From: Planoprotostelium fungivorum
Taxonomy: Eukaryota; Evosea; Variosea; Cavosteliida; Cavosteliaceae
DNA: 48,309 nt
Reading direction: 5' to 3'
Assembly (NCBI GenBank): GCA_003024175.1
Contig: MDYQ01000206.1
Coordinates: 1-48,309 of the forward strand
The notes under the pieces were generated by a model. That model was not told the origin of the DNA. It made no database searches and saw only the letters and a program-made list of their open reading frames with translations. The translations under genes were made by a program, and so were the position numbers. Positions 1 through 12,900 of the stretch are shown here, piece after piece. Numbering within the stretch: position 1 is the stretch's first letter; each line of letters begins with the position of its first letter.

Positions 1-416
1 AGTAGCTCTTGATCGTAGTCAGGTCGATTGGTGTGATCGCTCATCGTGATGATGATGATGACGAGGGTGTGGGTGGTGAGTGGGACACTCGAAGGAAGTG
101 GTAGTGAAGAAGGTAGTGTGGATGAGCTCGATGTGCGAGCTGTGTTGGTCTCCGTTAAGGATGGCTAACCAAAAAAAGATGAGGTCCTTAGACCCCGTAG
201 AATGATAAAGAAGAGTGACGACTGCTGGTTGCTTCCTATGTGGAAGACTTGAGAAGTGATTTTATTGTGTTCAAATCGTTCATTCTTGAACGTAGAAATG
301 TCCAATAAAAGTCATGGAAAGAGCCGGTGAAATGTTTCCGTGAAAAGGGCGTGTTTCTCGAAAGTCGGAAATTCAGGGAAACTCCGGCCGTTGTAATCGG
401 GGCAATTATTTGGTGC

Positions 417-436
417 GTCCGTGATCTCTCACGGAC
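417..436. repeat. 8-bp perfect stem-loop
   Basis: Arms 417-424 (GTCCGTGA) and 429-436 (TCACGGAC) are exact reverse complements around a 4-nt TCTC loop. It lies about 30 bp outside the dispersed repeat copy, so it may belong to the same element. Function unknown. Confidence 0.6.
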
Positions 437-465
437 TTGGTCTTATGTCTGACAGTAGTCACGAC

Positions 466-683
466 ATGAACGTCAGAAAAGACAAAGACGAACCGATGTT
501 GGGTCGGACGTGTTGTTACCTAGAGGAATGCTCGAAAGGTCTTCTTCGAACAGACAGTAGAATATGAACCCAAGATCTGGAATAGAGTCGGAATGAGAAA
601 GATTTGAACCGACGTTGGTGTGGCGTTGCTACCTGTGGACGCTCAAGACGAGTCTAAGAAGATACGGCGCAATACGGACCGAA
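466..683 (-). repeat. dispersed repeat, copy 1 (inverted relative to copy 2)
   Basis: Read on the minus strand this segment matches 29614-29823 almost base for base over about 210 bp, with scattered substitutions and small indels. Both share CGCCGTATCTTCTTAGACTC and TCTTCGAAGAAGAC-like blocks. The copies are 29 kb apart in opposite orientation. No coding sequence is obvious, so a non-autonomous mobile element or the end of a larger element is the likely explanation. Confidence 0.8.
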
Positions 684-1039
684 GATCTGAAAAGAAATAA
701 GTCAGATTGAAGACAGACCATATAATGAATGAGAGACGGCGATGATACAATAAGACGTCTACAATCGAGCGTCTACCTGTGTGCGGTCGAGGTCTCTGGA
801 AAGTGAGAGCAGTTACGTCATGACATCTTTTTGCGATATTGCCGACATTTAGCAAAGCGAAAAATTTCTGCAAAACAGCCCTGCCCTGACCCCCTGGTAG
901 TGCGCAAATTTGTTGTGATGTACACCAGTGTTGTCAAGAGAGGGATGTGCGCAAAATCATGCGCAGAGCAGATACAAGGAGAAACACAGAGCACACAAGC
1001 ATGTTCTTAGCAGATGACAATAGAAACATAGGTGTATGG

Positions 1040-1468
1040 TCACCACATAAGAACCAAACAGTTCAATGAGTCTCTGTTTATAAAGAATGATTTCATACCA
1101 AAGAAAGCCAAGGAGTTCCTTTTCAATGAATGTGCATTGAATGTGTTTCTTGGTTGCTGAGTTTTCTCTGAGATTTCTCTGTTTTCCAATTTGTTGGTGA
1201 TGTCAAATGTTGGGCACAACACTCACTCTTCTCTTTGTTTGTCAGAATTACCTCCACTGGTGATTAAATACAGGGGATGCAACATGGCACCATATAACGT
1301 GAAGTTCCTGAAGAGGTAAAGAATCCTACTGCTTAGTGTTGTTTCCATAGTCATCTGACGCCCTTCATAGGTTGCCGTCTTGCCTTCTATGAAGATCTCT
1401 CGCTCATAGGCTGGTAGATTATAGCCAGATACACACAGAACTGCATTGCGAGTGCACTTGCAGGTCAT
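1040..1468 (-). CDS. hypothetical protein, two exons
   Basis: Two frames join through a canonical 48-nt intron (gtgagt..acag). Exons are 1227-1468 and 1040-1178, giving 381 nt and an uninterrupted frame of 126 residues. I do not recognise the protein. The first exon has several Cys near the N-terminus and a hydrophobic stretch around residues 50-70. The second exon is basic and polar. Support is the exact frame through the intron; there is no homology argument. It could also be the 3' part of a longer gene whose upstream exons I did not identify. Confidence 0.35.
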
Positions 1469-1756
1469 CTTTCACCACACATAAAATTTTCCTTCGTTCA
1501 AACCAAAAGGTAGGAAATCAAGTACTGCGGACAATATTGGATTGCGCGGTGATACGTTGAACAAACAAGAACCGCGTCAAATGATGTCTGTGATAATCTG
1601 AGATAGACAATGACATTCACTGTAGTTGGCATATTGTACAGTACATTATGTCGTCTCCTCTCTAGCTGAACATGACACAAGAATCGTATAACGTAGCGTT
1701 AGTCTACTGTATTGGATGTCCAGCCATTTGTCTCCTGGTTTGATGGGGTGATCGCG

Positions 1757-2022
1757 ATGGACGAGTGCAATAATCAAATGCCAGAGAGAGACTCTCTCTT
1801 AGAACAATCCCGAAAGGTAGAACACTATCACGATACGGTGTGACTCGTCGTGATGTGGCGTGATGTGATGTTGAATTTCTTCAGGCTGAAAACACTCGAT
1901 TCGAATTGGTGCATAACCTTCACATTCTGGAGGTAAGAAGAATTAAATATCGATGACTGAGACACGGTCACATAAAGTTACGAGATCGGAATTCGAAGAG
2001 GATAATCAAGAGTTGGAGGTGA
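1757..2022 (+). CDS. hypothetical small helical protein
   Basis: Three short exons (1757-1816, 1885-1932, 1978-2022) are joined by two phase-0 introns with good gta..cag and gtaag..aag borders and give 50 residues. The sequence is rich in Glu, Arg, Lys and Leu with heptad-like spacing and no helix breakers, so a coiled coil is likely. No family recognised. The last exon might read in another frame and extend further, so the C-terminus is uncertain. Confidence 0.35.
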
Positions 2023-2407
2023 CATTCGGTATCTTCGTCGTGATGTTGATCAAGTTTTTTACACACGTTTTTGCATTGTATGAAGTGCCGTGCTGTTTTT
2101 GCTGTTCAGCTTTCATCACTGCTAACACCGTCTGTTCCATGTCAATATACTGTGCATTGGCGTTTTGTCGCTATTTGAAATAAATCCGCTTTTTTGAGAT
2201 CGTCGAGCGGAGCCGGGGAGAGGAGTTGCACGTAATGCTGTTAAGTGTCGATACACGATCTTATGATGTTTAGATGTGTACTAGACACGAATACGGCTAA
2301 CAACCAATGATTCTTGATATTAACGTGATCATTCTATGTAGATGGGGCTCTCTACCTATTCTCGTAAGATGAACGAAAATGGTATTTTCGTTGGTTATCG
2401 TTAACGT
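2023..2407. other. intergenic, nothing recognised
   Basis: The stretch lies between the small hypothetical gene and the 3' end of the glycosyltransferase. It contains only short frames that overlap the glycosyltransferase on the other strand. I see no repeat, RNA gene or promoter that can be named. Confidence 0.4.
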
Positions 2408-3608
2408 TTACTCCTTCAAATCATTTCTCCAAGTCCCTGATGTATGGTGGACAATGTATGCGTCCTTATTGCTCCTATCGTTGAAAAGGCTTTTGTGCAG
2501 CAGAATGAGATCGCCAATCCTCAACGAGTTTTCAAAACCTGTCACATTTGTTCCTCCAAAGCTGCCATAACCCGCATTCCATTGCATTTCTTTGTCAAGA
2601 TCATCCACCACGGCCCCTCCTGGACCTCTTCGATTCCAATACCCTTTGTTGTGTCATCATAAAGATTGCAGGATACAATCAATGATGCAAATGAACACGG
2701 AAGAGTTCCTCACAAAAAATCTCATCCGTGTATGGCCCTGGCCCTGTCCATTCCTCAATATCCTTCTGAGTAGTATCTTTTAACAACCCTAAAGCAGTCA
2801 ATCGGTAGACAACAACAAGTACATAGTGAACTCACCAGCTTCTGCTCGGTTCATGGTCTGTATGATTACGTTTGCAATTACATTGATGAGCGCTGGGTGT
2901 CCTGCTTTGAACATCATGCAATATTGGGCAATCTGGAACCGTCGCTGTGCTTCGTATTTGCCTGTAGGTTGGTCGTCCTCATTACCGATCACACCACCAA
3001 TATCGTTCCATTTCGTCAACGGATGAGAAGGTATCCATCTTTCAGGCCTCACATTGAGAGTGACATCCATGTCTGTAGATTGTAAGACTTGAGAGATGAA
3101 TATAAAGAATGTACCCGACCAGATCCCTCCGTTTGCGAGGAGCACAAGGTAGCGGAATAAATCAGAACGTAAGATGACACGAGGCATGAGATACCACGCA
3201 GCCAGAACCTGAGATTATGAGAACACCGATGGAGAGAGAGATTACCTGAGGAACCTTCCAGTATTTTTTCTTCACCCAATCATCCATGTCTTTGTCATCA
3301 AACAGATTCATCGTCCAGTCGGGTGCGATGTTCTTCCATGTGTCGGTGATCTTGACACGATCTGAATCCAGCTCCTTTGTCTTCCACGACCTCCAGATGC
3401 TTTTGGGAATGGGTACCTCTTTTCGGTATGGGAAGACAGTTCTGAGCTGTTGATATAGCGTCTTATCAGACATTGTCTGTACGCAATTGGAAAACTCCAT
3501 CCTTGGCCTCTGAGATGTGAATCGAATTACCATCACCACTGCTACTGCTAGGAGAAATAGAAAAAGTGTGGATCTATGTTGGATGTGGCTAGTGCTGGAC
3601 CTAGACAT
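2408..3608 (-). CDS. GT32 family glycosyltransferase (OCH1-like), type II membrane protein
   Basis: Five exons (3246-3608, 3115-3208, 2836-3072, 2714-2788, 2408-2643) total 1005 nt with every junction in frame, giving 334 residues. A hydrophobic segment at residues 14-30 is a signal anchor typical of Golgi glycosyltransferases. The order of motifs is that of GT32: IPKSIWRSWKT, then LRSDLFRYLVLLANGG, the metal/sugar-nucleotide DXD (S-DMD, assembled across an intron), TGPGPYTDEIF, and a C-terminal VHHTSGTWR. The family transfers mannose or related sugars from nucleotide donors in the Golgi lumen; Och1 starts the outer chain of N-glycans. Donor and acceptor cannot be read from the sequence. Confidence 0.85.
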
Positions 3609-3907
3609 GGGGACGTGATGCTCTTTGTTTGCTGTCTAGATAGAATAATGATTATGCTGTCAAATATCAATGGGAACTCCGTTGAGTTTTGAGCGAATTG
3701 TATCTCGATCGACCACTCCCAGATTCACGGTGTCCGATATCAGGAACACCAATTGCTGAAGTGAACCAAAAGACATATATATATATTCCCCAAGAGGCAA
3801 TGTCTACCACATGATTTGGGTTTTTCGGTTGGTGGCCGTGCACTTAACCACTAATTTTGTTGTGCATATTCCAGTTGTCAAATCAAATAGTAATTCTTAT
3901 CTTTATC

Positions 3908-4917
3908 TCAACTCCTCAACTTTCTTCGCTTTGCAGCGTCTTCTTCCAAAGCTTTTTGAATGATCCCCGTAATCTCCTCCACCTGGTAGAGTAAGACGGA
4001 TGAATACGTAGATGAGAGCACCTTGACAGCAGCGATTCTCAAGCACTGGGACAAAGTCTCCATAGACACAGCAGTGCCTCCAGCCTTCTGAATGGAACAG
4101 ATCTCTCGATGTGAGTTGAGTGTCAAGGTCATCTGGCCATCCATGATAAGTTCCTCTTTTAGATGGGGATCCAGCACGGTGACCCCGTTCTCCTCAAAGA
4201 ACCCAAAAGTGATGCAAACTGGAAAATGGTGTATCGACAGTGGTACTGGCTCCTTCTCTCCCGGTGGATGCTGTGTGTCTCAGTACTATTGACATATAAT
4301 GATGCTGAGATGTACATCCAGGACTCACAACAGTGACTTGACTCCCAGTGACAGTTGTGGACGGCCTTCGGAAGTGCATCAGGGCGGCGATCGTAGCGAT
4401 GCTGGCGCAATCGGTGAGGTTTCCCACATGATCTAGGATGTGTATGTCACATCGGACGGACCACACCTTGGCAAATCAATTCGTGTTGATCAAGATTTAG
4501 GGTGGGACTCACTTTTTCGGAGGCGATGATGCACAGCGCCTCACTGTCGATTGCTCTGCTCTCTCTTAAACCACGTTCAACGACCCGACCAAGCTCGATG
4601 AATTGATCTGACTGCTTCCCCTGTTCAAAATTTGGGTCGGCCATTGGTGAGAATTCAACATTGAAGTGGAAGAATCCCTCTGTTGGTCTCTCAGGAAAAG
4701 GTTCTACAATGTCAGCGCGAACGCTAGTTAATACTCTTGTTCCACCGAGTTGAACTTCCACATGGCCAGTGACACCGCTATCAAAGTTGATGTTGAGTCT
4801 CCTCATATCGTGTGGCCTCCGCCCATCAACCCTCAGGTTTTCTCTAAGGCCTTCGGTAATGAATTTGGATTCATTCAGGGAGACGATTCCTTCTGATTTC
4901 AAGATCGCTTTGCTCAT
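3908..4917 (-). CDS. RRP45: exosome complex subunit RRP45 (EXOSC9)
   Basis: Four exons (4513-4917, 4329-4466, 4022-4270, 3908-3982) total 867 nt and give 288 residues, close to the conserved core length of RRP45. The N-terminal EGLRENLRVDGRR, LGGTRVLTSV, FNVEFSPMADP, SRAIDSEALC and HFRRP blocks, then PVPLSIHHFPVCITF and EICSIQKAGG, are RNase PH-fold signatures specific to RRP45. The protein is a structural ring subunit of the nuclear/cytoplasmic RNA exosome (3'-5' RNA decay and processing). Eukaryotic ring subunits are generally not catalytic. The 39-nt last intron is a multiple of three, so its removal does not alter frame; I infer it because it interrupts the conserved helix. It diverges from the asparagine synthetase gene, 137 bp away. 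Confidence 0.92.
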
Positions 4918-5054
4918 GATTTGGTGATCTTGAAACGACGCGAAGGGAAAGAAAAAAGAGGAAATTTTGACGGGTTTCCTAATTCAGAACAGCCCGAGAA
5001 CTGAAAGGTTCCTCTGTCGACTAGATCGATCAGCATTTGAGCACAGGACATCCA

Positions 5055-6884
5055 ATGTGTGGGATATTAGCTATACTCAGATCCTCTGTGGATCCAGCAG
5101 AATTAAGAAGAAAGGCACTCGCCCTCTCCTGTAAACAGAGACATCGTGGTCCTGATTGGAGCGGTGAGTCGTTGATATGGGTCCCTTCTGATTGTCTGTA
5201 AACAGGTGTCTGTGTTCAGAACTACGATACTGCATCTGGAAAGGTGCTCAACATCCTTGCTCACGAGCGTCTTGCCATTGTAGATCCCCACAACGGAGCA
5301 CAGCCACTATACGATGAGAGTGGAAACGTTGCCCTGACGGTTAATGGAGAGATCTGGAACCATCGCGAGCTCCGCGAGCATTTAGTACCCCAAAAATTTG
5401 CCACTGAGTCAGACTGTGAGCCCATCGTCTACCTCTACAAAAAATACGGCGATGAATTCGTTGACCGTTTGGACGGTATCTTTGCCTTCTGCATCTCTGA
5501 CTCCACCAACAACACCTTCTTGGCCGCGAGAGATCCCATCGGTGTGTGCTCCATGTATGTGGGCTGGGGAAGAGATGGTTCCATCTGGTTCGCTTCGGAA
5601 ATGAAGGCTCTCATCGAGGACTGTGAGAATTACCAAGAGTTTCCTCCAGGACACTACTGGTGTGGCTGTTTCATCGATATTTCAATTGAGCCGTATTAAA
5701 GTCTTTCAGGTCCTCCAAGACCAACGAGTTCAGGAGATGGTATAACCCAAAGTGGTTCGACGAGCACATTCCATCCACACCTTTGGACCTCACAGTGCTC
5801 AGAGAATCTCTCGAGAAGAGTGTGGTCAAGAGACTCATGACGGACGTACCGTGAGTTCTACCCCTACGAGTGAACTGAAGAATGTAGATACGGTGTTCTC
5901 TTATCTGGAGGATTGGACTCCTCGTTGGTGGCTTCCATCGTCACACGTCATGCCGCCAAGAGGACAGAAGACAACGAGAAGTCAGCTGCCTGGTGGCCCA
6001 GAGTTCACTCGTACAGCATTGGATTGCCCAACTCCCCTGATCTGAAGGCGGCCAAGGAAGTGTCTGAATACCTGGGAACCGTGCACCACTCCTTCCACTT
6101 CACTGTGCAGGAAGGTCTGGATGCCCTCTCTGATGTCATTTACCACCTGGAGACATACGATGTCACCACCATCCGTGCTTCCACTCCCATGTTCTTCCTC
6201 TCCAGGAAGATCAAGGCTATGGGCGTCAAGATGGTTCTCAGTGGTGAGGGAGCTGACGAAGTGTTTGGAGGTTACCTCTACTTCCACAAGGCCCCCACCC
6301 CCGCCAAATTCCACGTGGAGACCTGTCACAAGATCAAGGCACTCAGCAAGTACGATTGTCTCCGAGCCAACAAGTCCACAGCTGCCTGGGGTGTGGAGGC
6401 CAGAGAGCCCTTCCTCGACCGAGAATTCCTCGATGTGGCCATGGCGATCGACCCCTCAGAGAAGATGATCAGAAAGTCAGAGGGCAGGATCGAGAAGTAC
6501 ATCCTAAGAAAGGCCTTCGACACCCCGGAGAACCCTTACCTCCCCCATCACATTCTCTACCGACAGAAGGAGCAGTTCTCCGATGGCGTGGGCTACGGAT
6601 GGATCGACAGTCTCAAGGCACACGCCGAGAGCCTAGTGTCCGAGGAGCAGATGAAGAACGCCGCCTACCGCTTCCCGTACAACACTCCCGTGTCCAAGGA
6701 GGCCTACTACTACCGAACCATCTTCCAGAAGCACTTCCCTTCCTCTGCCGCCGCTCAGACTGTTCCCGGAGGTCCTTCCATCGCCTGCAGCACCCCCGCC
6801 GCCATCGAATGGGAGGCTGCTTGGAAGAACCAAGCTGATCCCTCAGGAAGAGCCATCGCCGATGTCCACACTTCAACCCAATAG
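5055..6884 (+). CDS. ASNS: asparagine synthetase (glutamine-hydrolysing)
   Basis: Four exons (5055-5163, 5206-5659, 5710-5850, 5888-6884) give 566 residues, normal for the family. It makes asparagine from aspartate, glutamine and ATP in the cytosol. The start is fixed by MCGIL, where Cys2 is the glutaminase nucleophile exposed after Met removal. [18 protein letters not shown] and NGEIWNH form the Ntn amidotransferase site. The C-terminal synthetase domain has the ATP pyrophosphatase loop LLSGGLDSS, then [12 protein letters not shown] and a conserved [10 protein letters not shown]. All key residues are present. The N-terminal part lines up with the plant/bacterial AsnB type as well as animal ASNS. 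Splice sites interrupt Trp and Pro codons and restore the conserved sequence exactly. Confidence 0.95.
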
Positions 6885-6924
6885 AACGATGACGAGGCAT
6901 AATGAACAACCAACACGCCCTTCT

Positions 6925-9900
6925 TTATATCTCATCGTGCACTCTGAAATCGGTGTCGATGGCCCTGCAGTTGTAGATGGCGTAGGTCAACTTTTCCTTC
7001 AGTACCTGCTTGGAGCTGTAGCGTGGTAGGTCTAAGGCGAAGAAGCATGTGTCTGCATGTGTCAGATTGACTGAAAATATCTCTGGCTCACGAGCTTCTG
7101 GGAGGTACTGATCGTCTTCTGTGCTTCCCTCCTTCTTCTCAAAACTCTGAATACAGAATCTTTCTGTCATATGAGCCGACACGGAAGGTAGCCTCGTTCT
7201 CCCCCAGACAAACTTGAGGAACAGAGATTTCTCGTGGGATGAGAACTCCTCCATGACCTATTGGTGTGAATGCCATGTGGTGCAATAGACACACCTCCCA
7301 AAAGTACTGTATGATGGGATCCTTCTCACTATAACCCCTCAATTCAGTGTGACTCTTGAGGAAGGCTAGGTCGATGTCGGGAACACCGCAGACCATCAAC
7401 TCGAGCTCCTCCCACCGAAGGAGGTAGAGGAGATCTGGGGGTACAATGGAGGAGATCCCCGCAGCAATGGCATTCATCTGAGGTGTGAACTCCATCATTT
7501 TGAACCTCTCCAAGAGAATGGCGTTGATCTTTCGATTCTTCCAGGTGACAGGGACATCTCTCCCCTTGGGAACCAATTCAACTTCCCTTCCATCGAGAGA
7601 CATGGTTGACATGTACAAGTCAGTGACCACAGTGCTGAAGTTGCCCTCATTGACACCTTCCTGCTCTCTGTCAAACCTTCCACGAGGTGAAGCTCACCGA
7701 TTCGATTCGAAGGAGGGTATCCATGTTCTGCACGGAGATCTGATCGACCATCTCCAGATCTGTACGATCGGGTGACTGACCCACGAGGGTCTTCCATACA
7801 AAAGAGGGAAGGTTCAGAGGGAAGATGCCCTTGAACCGAAGGGTGATGCCGATCAGCTTTCCCAGAAAGTTGAGCTGAGAGAGTTGATCGGGAGTGCGGT
7901 AGGAGGGATTGGGTAGGTACTTGTCGCGATTGAATCCAATGTCGTTCATTCCGTTGGGGCACTTGAGCAGGATCTTGAGCCCCTCGTCATTCTGTACCTC
8001 TTCGCAGATCTGGGCCATGGCATCTCTGTACGGCCCTCCCTGATCTTGAGCTCCCTCGTTGACTAATTCCACTTGGAACGCTCGTTCTGCGCCTCTGAGG
8101 TAGCTGCTCTTGATCATCTCCAATTGACTGAACGCTTGAACGAAGAGGCTCTCCGCTGCGTTCTTTCACTCTTCTTACCTCTGCGATAATCTCACCTGTC
8201 TTCTGGTCGGCTTTCCTGCGATCCAGTTTGATTGTAGTGGTGGGGACGTTTTGTACCATGGTGTCGACCAGACTCTTATTCCAAAAGCTCATCTTTGTTT
8301 CTAGGAACATGATCGATTTGAGACCTACGGCGTCAACGTCTGCATCATCTCGTGAATTCACTCACTCAACACTTTCTGGGCCAGAGATATCCACCTCGGC
8401 TCCTGACTGAGGCATGCTTTCTGTTGTGCGTCGTTCAAATCGATGTAGCAGAGCAGTTTCTGCATCTTCAGATTGAACAGTTGTAAGACGGAATACCTGA
8501 CGTCATCTCAGTCCCGCTTCTCATTCACGGACTCACCTAGCTGTCAATTCCATGTGATCGATCTTGGTCAATTGGGGGTAGTGTGTCATGTCCTGGCTGT
8601 TGCTCTTTGTCAACTCACTGGGTGGTATGGCAAACGCTGAACTTCCCTTCTCTTGGTAGCTCCTGTCGATCTTCAGTACTGGACTCCACATATGGACGCA
8701 CCGATTCAAGAGTGACACGAGCTCTTCGTCGATGAGTCTGGTGGTGGTGTGTTCGAACGACTCGGGTTCATCGTGATGGAACGATGGTGCGTTGTATATC
8801 GAAAGGTCCAATCGATCGGCTGCGTGAGGAATGGATCTGAGGGAGTCAGTGAACTAGTGAAGAGAGAAACTCACTTGTAGTAAGGACCAAAGTTGGTGTC
8901 AGGGGCAGCCTCTATGCGATCGATGCCGTGTTGCGATAGCTCGGGGATGGCGATGAATTTGAAACCCCAGTAGGCCTCTTGTACAAATGGAAGGACGAAC
9001 TGGAAGAGATCCAATCGGGAGGAGGGGATGGGATGAGATAGCCTCATGAATATGTGATGAGGGTTGTGGTTGTGCGTCCCTTCACATTCCTCACAGAGAT
9101 CGTAATCGGGACAGTGCCCACACTTGTATCGATTCCCAATGATGGGGCACCTCCCACATATAGAGCATTTGATCCCCTCGTGAATATCTCCGCTCTTCTC
9201 GGTCAAGAGGGCTGGTTTCAAATCGTAATCCTCCAATTCGTATTCATCATTGACCTGGGTGATGTCATTCATCTGAATAGGAGTTGGATACACTCACGGG
9301 TCTTCTGAGGAGAATCTGCACATGATCTGATGGCTCTTGGCCAATACATGAGGTGCAGAGGTTGAATCCACAAGTGAGACAGTGATACTTGAGGCCTAAG
9401 ATCTGCTTGTCACATCCATCACAGAAGGAGTCCGTGTGCTCGTATTGCTCCCATGTGATGGAAAATCGGATGGTGAATCGATCGCTGGAGATGTGGAGAT
9501 CCGTAAATTTCTGTCCCGATCCGAGATAGTTGGCTACGTCTTCTGAATCGTCTGCACTCTGTTGGGTTGATACACACATCACACCTCACCTCCTTCAGAA
9601 GTGGAGATTCTCAAAAGATGATCATCGTAGAGAGACGAACGTCGGTCAAAATAGAGGTGCACTGAGGATGCATCCTCGAAGTGAAAGCTGCGAACGATAT
9701 CGCACTTCTCATAGGGGTGTGCGGTCTCTACATTCGTTTCAGTATGGCTCTCCATGTAGTGATTCGTCCCACCGAATGTAGCAGCAGAAGCAAAAATAGA
9801 GGCCACAGCCCTCTTCACAAAAGTATCAGGAAATCGATGATACTGATAATAGCTATCAACAACTTCCACCATCTATCGTCTGTCAGTGATGAGAGAACGA

Positions 9901-12900
9901 CACAGTCTCACCTCTTCTAAGATGGCCAACCAGCTAATCTGGTCCATCTTGGATGGAACAGGAGGATGAGATGCTAAAAGGTCTGGAGCTGACACGGGTA
10001 AGGGTATCGTTGTGTCCGGCTCTCTGGATTCCAGCAGAAAGTTGTGATTCTCCGATTCATCCGTGGTCAGCACCTATCACATCTCAGTCACTGCAGAGTC
10101 ATCCAGTGGATCACATCAGCCACCGCTTCGGGGAGGTGTAGGTTGACGATGGTCTGTATGGCCTCTTCGTCCGCTCGAACGACCGTAGGGCTTAAGATCA
10201 TCTGCGGTGTTGCTCTCTGTTCTCTTCAGTTCAATTCCTCACATCGATCGTACCTTTGACGGAGGTGTTCGGCTCATAATCCGCTTCAGTTTGCTCCACT
10301 GGGTGATGAGCTCCACCATAGAGAGGAAGTAGGGGCTAAAGTTGGTAGACTTCACCTTGCTCTTGTACAGTTTCTCCATGTGAACCTGGGGATATCAATG
10401 AAAGAGATCCATTGAAAGATGTACTCGAATCTTTGTGAGGTGATCAAAGGGACATCTCTTGATTTCAGATGACATGGGATTGCCACTGCTCATCATTTGA
10501 CAGAAGTGATCTAGAATAGCGGACATCCATCTGAGACAATCAGTCTCGGTACATGAGATGTTATAGTAGATGATATGAGATGTTATAGTAGATGATATGA
10601 GATGATACCTGAACACAGATGTCTTATGGAATGTTCGTAGCGAGATAGCATTCTCTCCAAGAGCCTGGAAGAGATCGATTGTGGCCATTGCTTGAGGCAA
10701 TCGCTTCGTATAATGATACCGATCACTCGAAATCTGTGGACTATGAGAAGGTGCATCAAGTGACGAGGATAAGCAGGCACCTTGGATGGCATGGGAAGCA
10801 TGAAGAGAGTGTGAAGGAGCGTCCAGATGAACTGAAAATTTCCTGGTTCGAGAATACGTTTACCAAAGAGAGGAAAGACCGGGATCACAAACATCTCGAA
10901 GCGATGTTTCTCCCCAGCATTAGAGGCAAAGTCGATGAGGTAGTGGAGGGTGTCTCCCTCTACATATACGGGCTGCAGTCCCGTGTTGTACATCCCACCG
11001 TATCTGGCGATCGTCGGCTCGTTCTTTCCCTTTCGAATCTGTATCTTGTGGGGTACACTGCTCCCTCTACCGAACACGACGCTCAGTCCCGATGCACCTG
11101 TGCCCTTTAGCATCGATCTCCTCTGCTTGATGGTCAATCAATGATGTCATCACCATCTATACGAACTAGACGACTCCATGTGCTTGTTGCGGGAGAGGAT
11201 TGTTGCTTCAAGCAGTTCTTTGTTGTCTGTGTGGCCGCAATCTCCTTCAGCAGCATCTGGTGAAACATGGATAAGTTGGGTATTTTCCTCATGGATGCTT
11301 CGTGGTTGTTGTTGTGCATGTATCTCTCAAGCAGAATGTCAACTACGATGTTTCGAAAGGGGATCAGATTTCCGTCCACGGTGGTCGTGCTCGTGTGCTT
11401 TGGAAACGTGACCATCTATAGAGGTCAGACGAAATGAAACATGATCCGTTATGGATGGGTGACAGATGGAATGGATTCACCTTCTTCTCATCCATGAGAT
11501 CCATTCGAGGTCGGAAATTGAGAGGAGACAAATCCTTATCTGGGTGACGGATGTTCTCTACGGAGATGATCTTCAAGCACTCGATCCAATCCGAGAGAGG
11601 AATGGTTGTCGAATCTTCGGCATCTGTGCTGTGGTCGGGGAGATAGGGCAGATAGACATCTCTGGGGACACTTTCCTTGGCCTGCTCATTGAACAACCTC
11701 AACAGAGCCCTTCTGGATACAGAATAGCTCAAACCATTAATCAATTGTAAGGCTACTACAGTCAGCCTTTTTCTCCCTCAGTGAGCTCACCGAATCTCTT
11801 GACCCTGGAATCCTCCATCTTCGTCATCTGAATTCTAAAATTCTGATAGAAGTTATATTGTTTGTGCATCTCCCCGTAGTCTTTCGACAGAGATGAGATG
11901 TGGATCCACCACAATTCACTCATGTCATACTGCTTGTTGCTCGTGTCCTTCATCGACATGAGCACATTCCCACTGATGTAATCGATCTTGTGAACGATTC
12001 CACACTGTCCCTCATACTATCGCACATCAGTCGTGGCCCTCCAATCGACACACCTTCAGCAAAGATTCGTGCCACAGTTGTGGGTGACGAGATTTGATGG
12101 AGATCAAGTTGATGAGGGACAAGGCCGTCCCCACACTCAGTTCGTGCAGCATCGGTTCACTGGTCTTGAGGCTCACGCTTGGTGCTATCGATCTCAGTGG
12201 ATTTCCAACACTTGCTTCCTCTTGAATTCTCTCGTTGGACTCTCCCTCTGCCTCTCTCTGTCCTTCCACTCCGTTCCCTCCCTCTGTGTACGAATGGCTG
12301 ACACTCTCGATGTCTGACAACACACATTCCCCTTCCCTCTGAATCGTTCCTTCTTCTCTCTTCTCCTCTCTGTCTTCACTCTTCTCTCTTTCTTCTCTCT
12401 TCTCTTCTCCTTCCGTCATCTCTCTCTCTTCTTTCTCCTCTTTCTCCTCTTTCTCCTCATCGCTTTCTTCCTCATCCATGTCTTCTTCCATGTCATCTCC
12501 TTTGTCCTCCACCTTCTCCTCTCTTCTCTCTTGTGCCCTCTGATCGATGATCATGTTGTCACTGGTTGGACACAGAGACTCCAGACTGTCACTCAGAGAA
12601 GAATCTGAGAGCCTTCCAAAGGAAGAGTACCTGACGGCATTCACCGCTGGGATGACGGGACTCGTCTGGAATGGAGCATTGGAAGAGAAGATGTGGTGGT
12701 TCAGATTCGTCACAGACTGCGTCCGAGAGACTCTCAAGTTGGGTGGCTGCACCGGCGGTGGTGACATCGAGGCTTGTACGGGTACGGATGTCTGAGGCAG
12801 CATGAATGGATTGTCTAATCCGCGCAGTAGAGGCTCGAGTGGTCTTCCCATGGTGATCATTCCGTTCCCCGTGGTTCTCTTGCTGACTGGTTTCGTATCC

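Larger units (their letters stand above)
1..1039. other. gene-poor left end
   Basis: I see no convincing gene here. The stretch contains one copy of a roughly 215-bp dispersed repeat (466-683) and a short perfect hairpin (417-436). The small open frames, for example 643-873 on the minus strand, run through the repeat and have no protein-like pattern. Confidence 0.5.

Noticed and set aside
6121-6838. Overlapping frames within asparagine synthetase
   Set aside because: GC-rich shadow frames of a highly conserved enzyme.
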